This document shows, in pieces, positions 1 through 5,322 of a DNA stretch of 6,500 bases (position 1 is the stretch's first letter; each line of letters opens with the position of its first letter). The translations under genes were made by a program, and so were the position numbers. Origin of the DNA: JAIYDJ01 sp038246975 (GTDB taxonomy: Bacteria > Pseudomonadota > Alphaproteobacteria > Rhodobacterales > Rhodobacteraceae); contig JBBRVJ010000202.1 in NCBI GenBank assembly GCA_038246975.1, positions 1-6,500 on the forward strand, read 5' to 3'. The notes beneath the pieces are model-generated. The model saw only the letters and a program-made list of their open reading frames with translations, searched no databases and was not told where the DNA came from.

Positions 1-81
1 CTGTTCATGCAGTCGCCCACCTCGCCCGAATTCCGCACCAAGATGATCGAAGAGTTCGAGTTGATCAAATCGGGCTTCTGA
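1..81 (+). CDS. 3' end of an unrecognised protein-coding gene
   Basis: The window opens inside a reading frame whose last 26 residues are visible, starting LFMQSPTSPEFR and ending ELIKSGF, closed by TGA at 79-81. The tail is mostly helical in character, with charged residues (KMIEEFE) alternating with hydrophobic ones, and has no membrane segment. Frame 1 is accepted as coding because it runs to a stop followed 21 bases later by a strong hairpin terminator on the same strand. I do not recognise the family from so short a tail. In some alphaproteobacteria smpB or dapA lie beside ssrA, but these residues do not look like the end of either to me. Confidence 0.6.
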   Translation: MFMQSPTSPEFRTKMIEEFELIKSGF

Positions 82-102
82 TCCGCCAGACGAGATAACC
101 CC

Positions 103-135
103 AAGAACGCCCGGCCCCTGCGCCGGACGTTCTTT
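103..135 (+). terminator. Intrinsic terminator of the first gene
   Basis: A hairpin with arms AAGAACG (103-109) and CGTTCTT (128-134) continues, after one C-A mismatch, into CCGG (111-114) paired with CCGG (123-126) around an 8-base loop. The descending arm merges into TTCTTT. With about 11 paired positions and a T-rich 3' side just after a stop codon, this is a good Rho-independent terminator. The arms are near-symmetric A/T-rich, so it could also work on the other strand, but no gene is visible there. Confidence 0.8.
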
Positions 136-151
136 CGTGCGCAACACCTCT

Positions 152-200
152 TTCTGTGCGGAACAACCGGCCGGTTCGACGCAGAAGGCTAGCGCAGCCT
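152..200. repeat. Palindrome and nested inverted repeats in the spacer
   Basis: A perfect 12-bp palindrome, AACCGGCCGGTT, lies at 165-176. It sits inside a wider imperfect inverted repeat, TTCTGTG (152-158) with CGCAGAA (180-186), which includes one G-T pair. A separate small hairpin, AGGCT/AGCCT, follows at 186-200. None is followed by a T run, so a terminator is not indicated. A protein-binding site or an RNA structure after the first terminator is possible; the function is unknown. Confidence 0.5.
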
Positions 201-222
201 GACGTCCGTTTCCGCGATACAA

Positions 223-285
223 CCCCCACAGCCGCCCGAACCTTACCCACACACCCCCAAACCCCACCTTGCGCCGCCCTCCCCC
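223..285 (+). other. C-rich, G-poor tract upstream of ssrA
   Basis: The plus strand carries a series of C runs (223-227, 235-237, 246-248, 254-258, 262-265, 277-279, 281-285) with very few G residues between them. On the minus strand these are G runs; four of them are separated by 8, 5 and 3 bases, borderline for a G-quadruplex. A plus-strand transcript here would be C-rich and unstructured, as in Rho-loading sites. No gene is supported between 82 and the ssrA promoter. Confidence 0.4.
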
Positions 286-297
286 ACCGCCTATATT
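269..297 (+). promoter_or_regulatory. Putative sigma70 promoter of ssrA
   Basis: TTGCGC (269-274) as a -35 box and TATATT (292-297) as a -10 box are separated by exactly 17 bases. TATATT is the only A/T-rich hexamer in an otherwise C-rich stretch, so it stands out. It would start transcription near 303-305, just where the acceptor RNA of the permuted tmRNA should begin. The spacing and position support the assignment; the -35 box matches the consensus only in its TTG and fifth base. Confidence 0.65.
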
Positions 298-302
298 CAC
301 AC

Positions 303-388
303 TGTTGCGGGCTTGCTCGGAACTATGGCGATAAACGCACCCATAATAAACGGCTCGGACCCGGGGGCGGTACCCGGCGACTCCACCA
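303..388 (+). ncRNA. ssrA: tmRNA acceptor piece
   Basis: This segment forms the 3' tRNA-like half of the two-piece tmRNA. A T-arm is visible: CCGGG (361-365) pairs with CCCGG (373-377) around the 7-base loop GGCGGTA, which lacks the standard TTC of tRNA T-loops. Then come the 3' strand of the acceptor stem (378-384), discriminator A385 and an encoded CCA (386-388). The 5' end is not defined by sequence and is inferred from the promoter. Confidence 0.85.
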
Positions 389-412
389 ACACTTCCCGCA
401 TTGGGGATGGAG

Positions 413-617
413 GGGGTCGAAACAGGATCGACGGACGTCTAAAGGGGCCAGCTTTTGCTCGGTGAGGTACCACCGTTATCGGTCCAAATGTACAGTTGCC
501 AATGACAACCGTGCTCCGATGGCTCTGGCTGCGTAAGCAGTTCGAACATCGAAAACTAAGTCCTTGCGCTTAGCCGCGTAAGGCGGGGTTCGCAGGCACC
601 TGGCAACAGAAGCCTGC
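413..617 (+). ncRNA. ssrA: tmRNA coding piece
   Basis: It starts at GGGGTCG, the 5' strand of the acceptor stem and the expected RNase P cleavage point. It contains the D-arm-like segment, an upstream structured region and the tag frame. After the tag stop come three small helices: CTAAG/CTTAG (556-560/569-573), CCGC/GCGG (574-577/583-586) and GCAGGC/GCCTGC (592-597/612-617). The last has a 14-base loop and marks the probable 3' end. Confidence 0.85.
498..536 (+). other. ssrA: tmRNA tag reading frame, ANDNRAPMALAA
   Basis: Resume codon GCC at 498-500 begins a 12-codon frame encoding ANDNRAPMALAA, ending with TAA at 534-536. With the Ala carried by the tmRNA itself, the tag added to a protein would be AANDNRAPMALAA. 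The C-terminal LAA is the classical ClpX recognition end, and the N-terminal AANDN is the part expected to contact SspB. The frame lies where the tag belongs, upstream of the 3' helices. Confidence 0.95.
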
Positions 618-640
618 ACTTATCCCTCGCGCCGCTTGAC

Positions 641-665
641 GCCGCCCTTCTTGCGGGCATTTTTT
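641..665 (+). terminator. Putative terminator of ssrA
   Basis: GCCC (644-647) pairs with GGGC (655-658) around a 7-base loop, followed by ATTTTTT (six T at 660-665). The stem is short, and a competing register (CCGC 642-645 with GCGG 653-656) exists, but this is the only long T run in the neighbourhood and lies 24 bases after the last tmRNA helix. Confidence 0.6.
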
Positions 666-680
666 GCCCATGGCGTCCGC

Positions 681-696
681 GCGCCTCGTGAGGTGC
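681..696. promoter_or_regulatory. Imperfect palindrome upstream of the chromate genes, candidate operator
   Basis: GCGCCTC (681-687) and GAGGTGC (690-696) form an inverted repeat matching at 6 of 7 positions around a 2-base centre. The tight centre suits a dimeric DNA-binding protein better than an RNA hairpin. It ends 44 bases before the chosen chrB start, in the only spacer available for control of this operon. No clear -35/-10 pair was found with it. Confidence 0.35.
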
Positions 697-740
697 CAAA
701 CCAAAGCCGCATCCCCTGCCAACCCCAGAACGGATGCCCT

Positions 741-1445
741 ATGCCCGGACCGAACGCTATTTCCCCCGCCCAACTGGCACGCCTGACAGGCACGCCCAAC
801 GCGCCTGCCCTGATCGACGTGCGCCTACCGGCCGATGCGCAGGCCGACCCCCATCTGCTGCCCACCGCACGCCGCATCCCGCACAGCGAAATCGAAACGA
901 TTCCCGACTTGCAAAGCCGCCGCGCCGTGGTTGTCTGCGCACACGCGGACCTGCCGCTGCTGCCCGCCACCCTGATGCCGCAGACCGCACTTTGGGTCAC
1001 GCGGCATCGCCCCAAGATCGACCGCATCGCCTGCCCTTGGCTGATCCGCCGCTTTGTCAACCCCGATGCCCGGTTTCTGTTCGTCACCCCCGTCGAGGTC
1101 CCCGCCGTGTCCGCCCTGTTTGACGCCACCCCCTTTGATATCGAAGGCGTCACCTTCACCCATCGCGGCGACGGCAGCAGTTTCGACGCCCTGCTCGACG
1201 ATTTCAATCTGCACACCCCGGCGCTTGACCGGCTTGCTCCGGTTGTGCGCGCCGCCGATACCGACCGGCACGACCTTTCGCCGCAGTCCGCCGGGTTGCT
1301 GGCGATTTCCGTTGGATTGTCACGCCAGTTTCGCGATGATCTGGAACAACTTGAGGCTGGAATGACGATCTACGATGCGCTGTATCGCTGGGCGCGCGAC
1401 GGGTTCGACGAAGGCCACGACTGGCCCGCAGAAAGATCCTTATGA
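741..1445 (+). CDS. chrB: Chromate resistance protein, ChrB C-terminal domain with a shortened rhodanese-like N-terminus
   Basis: The product has 234 residues. Residues about 84-231 match the ChrB C-terminal domain: WVTRHRPKIDRIACPWLIRRF (85-105), then FLFV, an HRGD segment at 141, RAADTDRHDLSPQSAGLLAI (170-189) and a final YDALYRWARD. Residues about 5-80 resemble a rhodanese domain: LIDVRLPADA near 24-33 and VVVCAH with a candidate cysteine at 66. ChrB is tied to chromate sensing or resistance, usually next to chrA, as here. The ATG at 741 was chosen because homology begins just after it; the frame stays open upstream but with no plausible start or ribosome site, and the site before 741 is also weak. 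The last bases overlap the chrA start as ATGA, so the two are translationally coupled. Only about 19 residues separate Cys66 from the ChrB domain, so the second half of a normal rhodanese fold seems to be missing. Confidence 0.85.
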   Translation: MPGPNAISPAQLARLTGTPNAPALIDVRLPADAQADPHLLPTARRIPHSEIETIPDLQSRRAVVVCAHADLPLLPATLMPQTALWVTRHRPKIDRIACPWLIRRFVNPDARFLFVTPVEVPAVSALFDATPFDIEGVTFTHRGDGSSFDALLDDFNLHTPALDRLAPVVRAADTDRHDLSPQSAGLLAISVGLSRQFRDDLEQLEAGMTIYDALYRWARDGFDEGHDWPAERSL

Positions 1446-2689
1446 AACCCACCCTGCCCGATCTGACCCGCACCTTCGCCCGCATCGGCCTGTTGTCGTT
1501 CGGCGGCCCCGCTGCCCAGATCGCCATGATGCACCGCGAAGTGGTCGACACCCGCAAATGGCTGTCGGAAAATGACTATCTGTCGGCCCTGTCGTTTTGC
1601 ATGCTGTTGCCGGGCCCCGAGGCAATGCAGCTTGCCACCTGGATCGGCTGGCGCACCCATGGCACGCTGGGCGGGCTGATCACCGGGCTGCTGTTCGTGG
1701 CTCCTGGGGCGCTGGTCGTGCTGGCGCTGTCGATGGTTTACGCCGCTTTCGGACAGGTGCCGCTGGTCGCCGCCTTGTTCACCGGCGTGCAGGCCGCCGT
1801 TCTGGCGGTGGTGGTCGAGGCTTTGTTGCGCGTCTCGCGCCGCGCGCTCAAATCACAGGCGCACTGGCTGATCGCCGCGCTGTCTTTTGCCGCGCTGTTC
1901 GTCTTTGCCATCCCCTTCCCCGTGGTGATCATCGGCGCCGGTCTGTACGGCTATCTGACCTCGCATGGCCCCAGCGGCCCGGTCCCTCCACCCGAAACCC
2001 ACCCCAACACCCTGAAAACACTCGCTATCTGGGGCGCGGTCTGGCTGATCCCCCTTGCAGCCCTCGGCCTGTTTGAACAGGGACTGCTGTTCGAGATCGG
2101 TCTGTTTTTCTCCAAACTCGCGGTCGTCACCTTTGGCGGAGCCTACGCCGTGCTGGCGTGGATGGCCCAAGCGGTGGTCGAAGACAAAGGCTGGCTGACC
2201 CTAACGCAGATGATGGACGGGCTGGGCCTGGCCGAAACCACCCCCGGCCCGCTGATCCTGGTGACAGAATTCGTGGGCTACATGGCAGGCCACCAGCAGG
2301 GCGGTATCCCGCTGGGTATCGCCGCCGCTGCGGTAACCCTATGGATGACCTTTGCCCCGTGTTTCCTGTGGATTTTCGTCGGCGCGCCCTACATCGCCCG
2401 CCTGACCGCCCAACCCCGGCTGGCAGGGGCGCTGGCCGCGATTCTCGCCGCCGTCGTCGGCGTCATCGCCAACCTGTCGTTGTGGTTCGCAGCCCATGTC
2501 CTGTTCGCCGCAGTCAACCGGCTGACCACAGGCCCGCTCAACATGATCGTCCCCGACTTCACCACGCTGCGCCCGCTGGTTGCGGTGCTGGCGATCGCCG
2601 CCGCCTACCTGCTGCTGCGCCGCCATTGGCCGCTGCCCCTGGTGTTGCTGCTCTGCGCCGCAGCCTCTGGTGTCGCCGCACTGGTGTGA
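1442..2689 (+). CDS. chrA: Chromate efflux transporter, CHR family
   Basis: This is a 415-residue inner-membrane protein of the long-chain CHR family, which exports chromate from the cytoplasm. It has two homologous CHR halves. The first runs from about residue 10 to 172, with FGGPAAQIAMMHREVV (20-35) and MLLPGPEAMQLATWIGW (54-70). The second runs from about 219 to 413, with SKLAVVTFGGAYAVLAW (224-240) and GLAETTPGPLILVTEFVGY (262-280). These paired GGP/GGA and PGP motifs are family hallmarks. Hydrophobic segments are dense, for example 78-102, 106-128, 141-172, 194-211, 290-315, 327-358 and 377-413. A loop of about 20 residues rich in Pro (176-190) joins the halves. Length is normal for two-domain ChrA. 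The start at 1442 overlaps the chrB stop, so expression depends on chrB translation. Substrate by family inference: chromate, possibly sulfate. Confidence 0.93.
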   Translation: MKPTLPDLTRTFARIGLLSFGGPAAQIAMMHREVVDTRKWLSENDYLSALSFCMLLPGPEAMQLATWIGWRTHGTLGGLITGLLFVAPGALVVLALSMVYAAFGQVPLVAALFTGVQAAVLAVVVEALLRVSRRALKSQAHWLIAALSFAALFVFAIPFPVVIIGAGLYGYLTSHGPSGPVPPPETHPNTLKTLAIWGAVWLIPLAALGLFEQGLLFEIGLFFSKLAVVTFGGAYAVLAWMAQAVVEDKGWLTLTQMMDGLGLAETTPGPLILVTEFVGYMAGHQQGGIPLGIAAAAVTLWMTFAPCFLWIFVGAPYIARLTAQPRLAGALAAILAAVVGVIANLSLWFAAHVLFAAVNRLTTGPLNMIVPDFTTLRPLVAVLAIAAAYLLLRRHWPLPLVLLLCAAASGVAALV

Positions 2690-2772
2690 AACCGATGCAA
2701 CTGCGGCAAACCCCCCCTTCCTTTCACTCCCGAATCCCTTATGCTGGCCTTGTTGGTGAAGGGGCAGATGCC

Positions 2773-3222
2773 ATGGCACGTTCGATTGATTACGGCTTCC
2801 TCATGCACCGGGCGATGCGCGGGCTGATTCAGTCAGTGCTTATCGATGTGGCCGAAAACGGCCTGCCGGGTGCGCATCACTTCTTTATCACCTTCGACAC
2901 CACCCACCCCGACGTTGCCATCGCCGACTGGCTTCATTCCCGGTATCCCGATGAAATGACGGTCGTGATCCAGCATTGGTTCGAAAACCTGACGGTGACG
3001 GACGAAGGTTTTTCAGTCACGCTGAACTTCGGCAACGCGCCCGAGCCGCTGATCATTCCGTTCGACGCGGTGCGCACCTTTGTCGATCCGTCCGTCGAAT
3101 TCGGCCTGCGGTTCGAGCAGCACGAAGAAGACGAGGACGACGAGGAAGAACAGATCGAGGCCGAAGTCCCCCCCCACCGCCCGGCCGAAATCGTCAGTCT
3201 GGACAAGTTCCGCAAACAGTAG
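2773..3222 (+). CDS. sspB: SspB family ClpXP adaptor, alphaproteobacterial type
   Basis: The 149-residue product matches the alphaproteobacterial SspB family, which binds tmRNA-tagged proteins and delivers them to the ClpXP protease. Recognisable features are the N-terminal helix YGFLMHRAMRGLIQSVL (7-23), the LPGAHHFFITFDT block (31-43), YPDEMTVVIQHWFENL (58-73), LNFGNAPEPLIIPF (84-97) and FVDPSVEFGLRFE (103-115). Then comes a flexible acidic stretch (117-130, EEDEDDEEE) and a short C-terminal module AEIVSLDKFRKQ (138-149), expected to dock on the ClpX N-domain. ATG at 2773 is preceded by GAAGGGG (2758-2764) at 8 bases, a reasonable ribosome site. The gene starts 83 bases after chrA; I saw no terminator and no convincing promoter in that gap. 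Its likely target tag is encoded by ssrA in the same window. Confidence 0.92.
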   Translation: MARSIDYGFLMHRAMRGLIQSVLIDVAENGLPGAHHFFITFDTTHPDVAIADWLHSRYPDEMTVVIQHWFENLTVTDEGFSVTLNFGNAPEPLIIPFDAVRTFVDPSVEFGLRFEQHEEDEDDEEEQIEAEVPPHRPAEIVSLDKFRKQ

Positions 3223-3240
3223 CGGCGTTGAACGGGAATG

Positions 3241-3276
3241 CCTGTCGCAAACCTGTCTTGCGTTCGCTGTACGCAA
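3241..3276. repeat. Direct and inverted short repeats before the methyltransferase gene
   Basis: CCTGTC occurs at 3241-3246 and 3252-3257, an 11-base period, about one helical turn. CGCAA (3246-3250), TTGCG (3258-3262) and CGCAA (3272-3276) alternate as inverted repeats with 7- and 9-base gaps. The block fills most of the gap between sspB and the next gene. It could be an operator or a small RNA structure; there is no T run for a terminator. No clear promoter was found. Confidence 0.35.
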
Positions 3277-3300
3277 AACTGGCAATGACCGGAGCTGCCC

Positions 3301-3861
3301 ATGCCCTCTGACCTCGCCCTCTTCCTGCGCCAGTTGATCCGCCGGCCCCAACAGGTGGTGGCCCTTTCGCCCTCCTCCGCCGACCTTGCCCGCGCGATGA
3401 CCGACGGGCTTGGTCCCGACACCGGCCGCATCGCGGAATTGGGGGCCGGTACCGGCAAACTGACCCGCGCCCTGCTGGACCGGGGCATTCCCCCCGCCAA
3501 CCTGACCCTGTTCGAGTTGAACCCCGATTTCTGCGACCACCTTCGCCTGACGTTTCCGGGGGTTGCCGTTTTGAACATGGGGGCCGAAACGCTGGGCACA
3601 TCGCTTGCCCCCGGTCTTGGCGCAGTCGTATCGGGCCTGCCGCTGCTCTCGATGCCCAACGCGGTGCAGCACGCCATCCTGACCGGCGCTTTCACGCTGC
3701 TGCGCCCCGGCGCGCCGTTCATTCAGTTCACCTACGGACCCCGCCCCCCGATCGCCGAACAGGTGCGCACCGACCTTGGCCTGATCGCCCAACGCGGCGA
3801 GAAAGTCTGGGGCAACCTGCCTCCCGCCCGTGTCTATCACTTCACCCGCGCCGCGATCTGA
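3301..3861 (+). CDS. Class I SAM-dependent methyltransferase, phospholipid N-methyltransferase-like
   Basis: The 186-residue product has the layout of the PmtA-like group that methylates phosphatidylethanolamine towards phosphatidylcholine at the membrane. The N-terminus carries the typical FLRQLIRRPQQVVALSPSS (8-26), a short amphipathic membrane-contact helix. The SAM-binding loop ELGAGTGKLTRALL is at 46-59, the acidic ribose-binding position is in FELNPDFC (71-78, E72), and the conserved VVSGLPLLSMP is at 109-119. LLRPGAPFIQFTYGP (133-147) ends the core. ATG at 3301 has GGAG at 3291-3294, 6 bases upstream. The gene stands alone between sspB and fumC with its own spacer. The fold assignment is firm; the substrate is inferred from family resemblance, and other small lipophilic or rRNA-type substrates cannot be excluded, so no symbol is given. 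Confidence 0.85.
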   Translation: MPSDLALFLRQLIRRPQQVVALSPSSADLARAMTDGLGPDTGRIAELGAGTGKLTRALLDRGIPPANLTLFELNPDFCDHLRLTFPGVAVLNMGAETLGTSLAPGLGAVVSGLPLLSMPNAVQHAILTGAFTLLRPGAPFIQFTYGPRPPIAEQVRTDLGLIAQRGEKVWGNLPPARVYHFTRAAI

Positions 3862-3867
3862 CACCAT

Positions 3868-3902
3868 CCGGTTGATTTCGCCTGACTTGCCCCCTAAACC
3901 GG
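3868..3902 (+). promoter_or_regulatory. Candidate fumC promoter bracketed by an inverted repeat
   Basis: TTGATT (3872-3877) and TAAACC (3895-3900) are 17 bases apart and resemble -35 and -10 boxes, the first better than the second. CCGGTT (3868-3873) and AACCGG (3897-3902) form an inverted repeat that overlaps both boxes, so a bound protein could block them. The spacing is right for fumC, whose start is 28 bases downstream of the -10 box. The assignment is tentative. Confidence 0.4.
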
Positions 3903-3927
3903 GCGCATTCCAGCGCAGGAGGCCAGA

Positions 3928-5322
3928 ATGAACGCGATCCGTGTCGAGACTGACAGTTTTGGCCCGCTGGACGTGCCCGCCGACAAATACTGGGGTGCGC
4001 AGACCCAACGCTCGATCCAGAATTTCCCCATCGGGTGGGAGCGTCAACCCATCGCCATCGTCCGCGCCTTGGGCGTGATCAAGCAGGCCTGCGCGTTGGT
4101 CAACATCGCGCAAGGCGACATGGATGAAGCCATTGGCAAAACCATCGCCGCGGCGGCCCAAGAGGTCATCGACGGCAAGTTCGACGACAACTTTCCGCTG
4201 GTGGTCTGGCAAACCGGGTCGGGCACCCAAAGCAACATGAACGCGAACGAGGTGATCTCGAACCGCGCGATCGAAATGCTGGGCGGGGTGATGGGGTCGA
4301 AAAAACCCGTCCACCCGAATGACCACGTGAACATGGGCCAGTCGTCCAACGACACCTTCCCCACCGCGATGCACATAGCCATCGGAATGATGGCGCGCGA
4401 TGTACTGCTGCCGGGCCTGCACAAACTGCACGCGGCGTTGGTCGACAAATCCTTGCAATTCAAGGACATCATCAAGATCGGCCGCACCCACACCCAGGAT
4501 GCCACCCCCCTGACGCTGGGGCAGGAGTTTTCGGGCTATGCCCATCAGGTCAGCCAGGGCATCCTGCGCGTCCACAAGATCCTGCCCGAGATTTATGAAC
4601 TGGCCCAAGGCGGTACCGCCGTCGGCACCGGGCTGAACACCCGCGTCGGCTGGGACGTCCGTGTGGCGCATCAGATTGCCGCCATCACCGGCCTGCCCTT
4701 CGTGACCGCGCCCAACAAGTTCGAGGCGCTGGCGGCGCACGACGCGATGGTGATGTTTTCGGGGGCGCTGAAAACCGTGGCGGTCAGCCTGTTCAAGATC
4801 GCCAACGACATGCGGCTGCTGGGCTCCGGCCCCCGGTCGGGTCTGGGCGAGTTGATCCTGCCGGAAAACGAACCCGGCAGTTCTATCATGCCCGGCAAGG
4901 TCAACCCGACGCAGGCCGAAGCGCTGACCATGGTCTGCGCGCAGGTGATGGGCAACGATGCGGCCGTCGGGTTCGCCGGGTCGCAAGGCCATTTCGAACT
5001 GAACGTCTATAATCCGATGATGTCTTATAACGTCTTGCAATCCATGCAGCTTCTGGGCGATGCGGCGGGGTCGTTCACCGACAACATGGTGGTCGGCACC
5101 CAGGCCAACTTGCCCCGCATCGACAAGCTGATGAAGGAATCGCTGATGCTGGTCACCGCCCTTGCCCCCACCATCGGTTATGACGCGGCGACCAAGGTGG
5201 CGAAAACCGCCCACAAGAACGGCACGACCTTGCGGGAAGAAGCCATCGCACTGGGCTATGTCGACGGCGAAACCTTTGACCGCGTGGTGCGGCCCGAAGA
5301 CATGATCGGCCCTAAAGGCTGA
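3928..5322 (+). CDS. fumC: Fumarate hydratase class II
   Basis: FumC interconverts fumarate and L-malate in the TCA cycle as a cytosolic, iron-independent homotetramer. The 464-residue product is full length for the family. Visible family landmarks are GSGTQSNMNANEVI, the segment PNDHVNMGQSSNDTFPTAMH, GRTHTQDATPLTLGQ (185-199) with the catalytic base H188, and the signature GSSIMPGKVNP (317-327) with S318 on the active-site loop; both residues fall at the E. coli FumC numbers. The KVNPTQAEA continuation and GNDAAVGFAGSQGHFELNVYNP are also typical. The start at 3928 is set by a strong AGGAGG (3917-3922), 5 bases upstream, and by the usual N-terminus RVETDSFGPLDVPADKYWGAQTQR. The stop TGA overlaps the next start by one base. 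Class I fumarase and aspartase are excluded by these motifs, and argininosuccinate lyase by the overall match. Confidence 0.98.
   Translation: MNAIRVETDSFGPLDVPADKYWGAQTQRSIQNFPIGWERQPIAIVRALGVIKQACALVNIAQGDMDEAIGKTIAAAAQEVIDGKFDDNFPLVVWQTGSGTQSNMNANEVISNRAIEMLGGVMGSKKPVHPNDHVNMGQSSNDTFPTAMHIAIGMMARDVLLPGLHKLHAALVDKSLQFKDIIKIGRTHTQDATPLTLGQEFSGYAHQVSQGILRVHKILPEIYELAQGGTAVGTGLNTRVGWDVRVAHQIAAITGLPFVTAPNKFEALAAHDAMVMFSGALKTVAVSLFKIANDMRLLGSGPRSGLGELILPENEPGSSIMPGKVNPTQAEALTMVCAQVMGNDAAVGFAGSQGHFELNVYNPMMSYNVLQSMQLLGDAAGSFTDNMVVGTQANLPRIDKLMKESLMLVTALAPTIGYDAATKVAKTAHKNGTTLREEAIALGYVDGETFDRVVRPEDMIGPKG

Larger units (their letters stand above)
303..620 (+). ncRNA. ssrA: Transfer-messenger RNA, circularly permuted two-piece alphaproteobacterial form
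   Basis: tmRNA rescues ribosomes stalled on broken mRNAs: charged with alanine, it adds one Ala, then serves as template for a short degradation tag. The gene here is permuted. The 3' tRNA-like half comes first and ends in ACCA at 385-388; the 5' half starts with GGGGTCG at 413-419 and continues into the conserved GAAACAGGATCGACGG-type segment. GGGGTCG pairs perfectly with CGACTCC (378-384), giving a 7-bp acceptor stem with a G3-U70 wobble, the alanine identity element. A 24-nt loop (389-412) links the two pieces in the precursor and would be removed. The tag frame lies at 498-536. Downstream helices at 556-573, 574-586 and 592-617 resemble the 3' structures of alpha tmRNA coding RNAs. The outer ends are approximate: the start is inferred from the promoter, the end from the last helix. 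Confidence 0.95.

Noticed and set aside
136..290. A tRNA or a small gene between the first terminator and ssrA
   Set aside because: No cloverleaf could be drawn, and no frame with a ribosome site and plausible product was found. The stretch holds only the palindromes and the C-rich tract.
156..536. A 126-codon frame on the plus strand covering the ssrA spacer and ending with the tag
   Set aside because: Only its last 12 codons are translated, as the tmRNA tag. The rest overlaps the promoter and the tRNA-like structure and has no protein-like character.
636..740. An upstream extension of the chrB frame starting at TTG 636
   Set aside because: It would begin inside the ssrA terminator hairpin, has no ribosome site, and its residues (rich in Arg, Pro and Gln) do not resemble the family. 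The ATG at 741 fits better.
2158..2772. The sspB frame open upstream through the end of chrA
   Set aside because: This is out-of-frame reading of chrA. The SspB match begins at 2773, with a ribosome site 8 bases before it.
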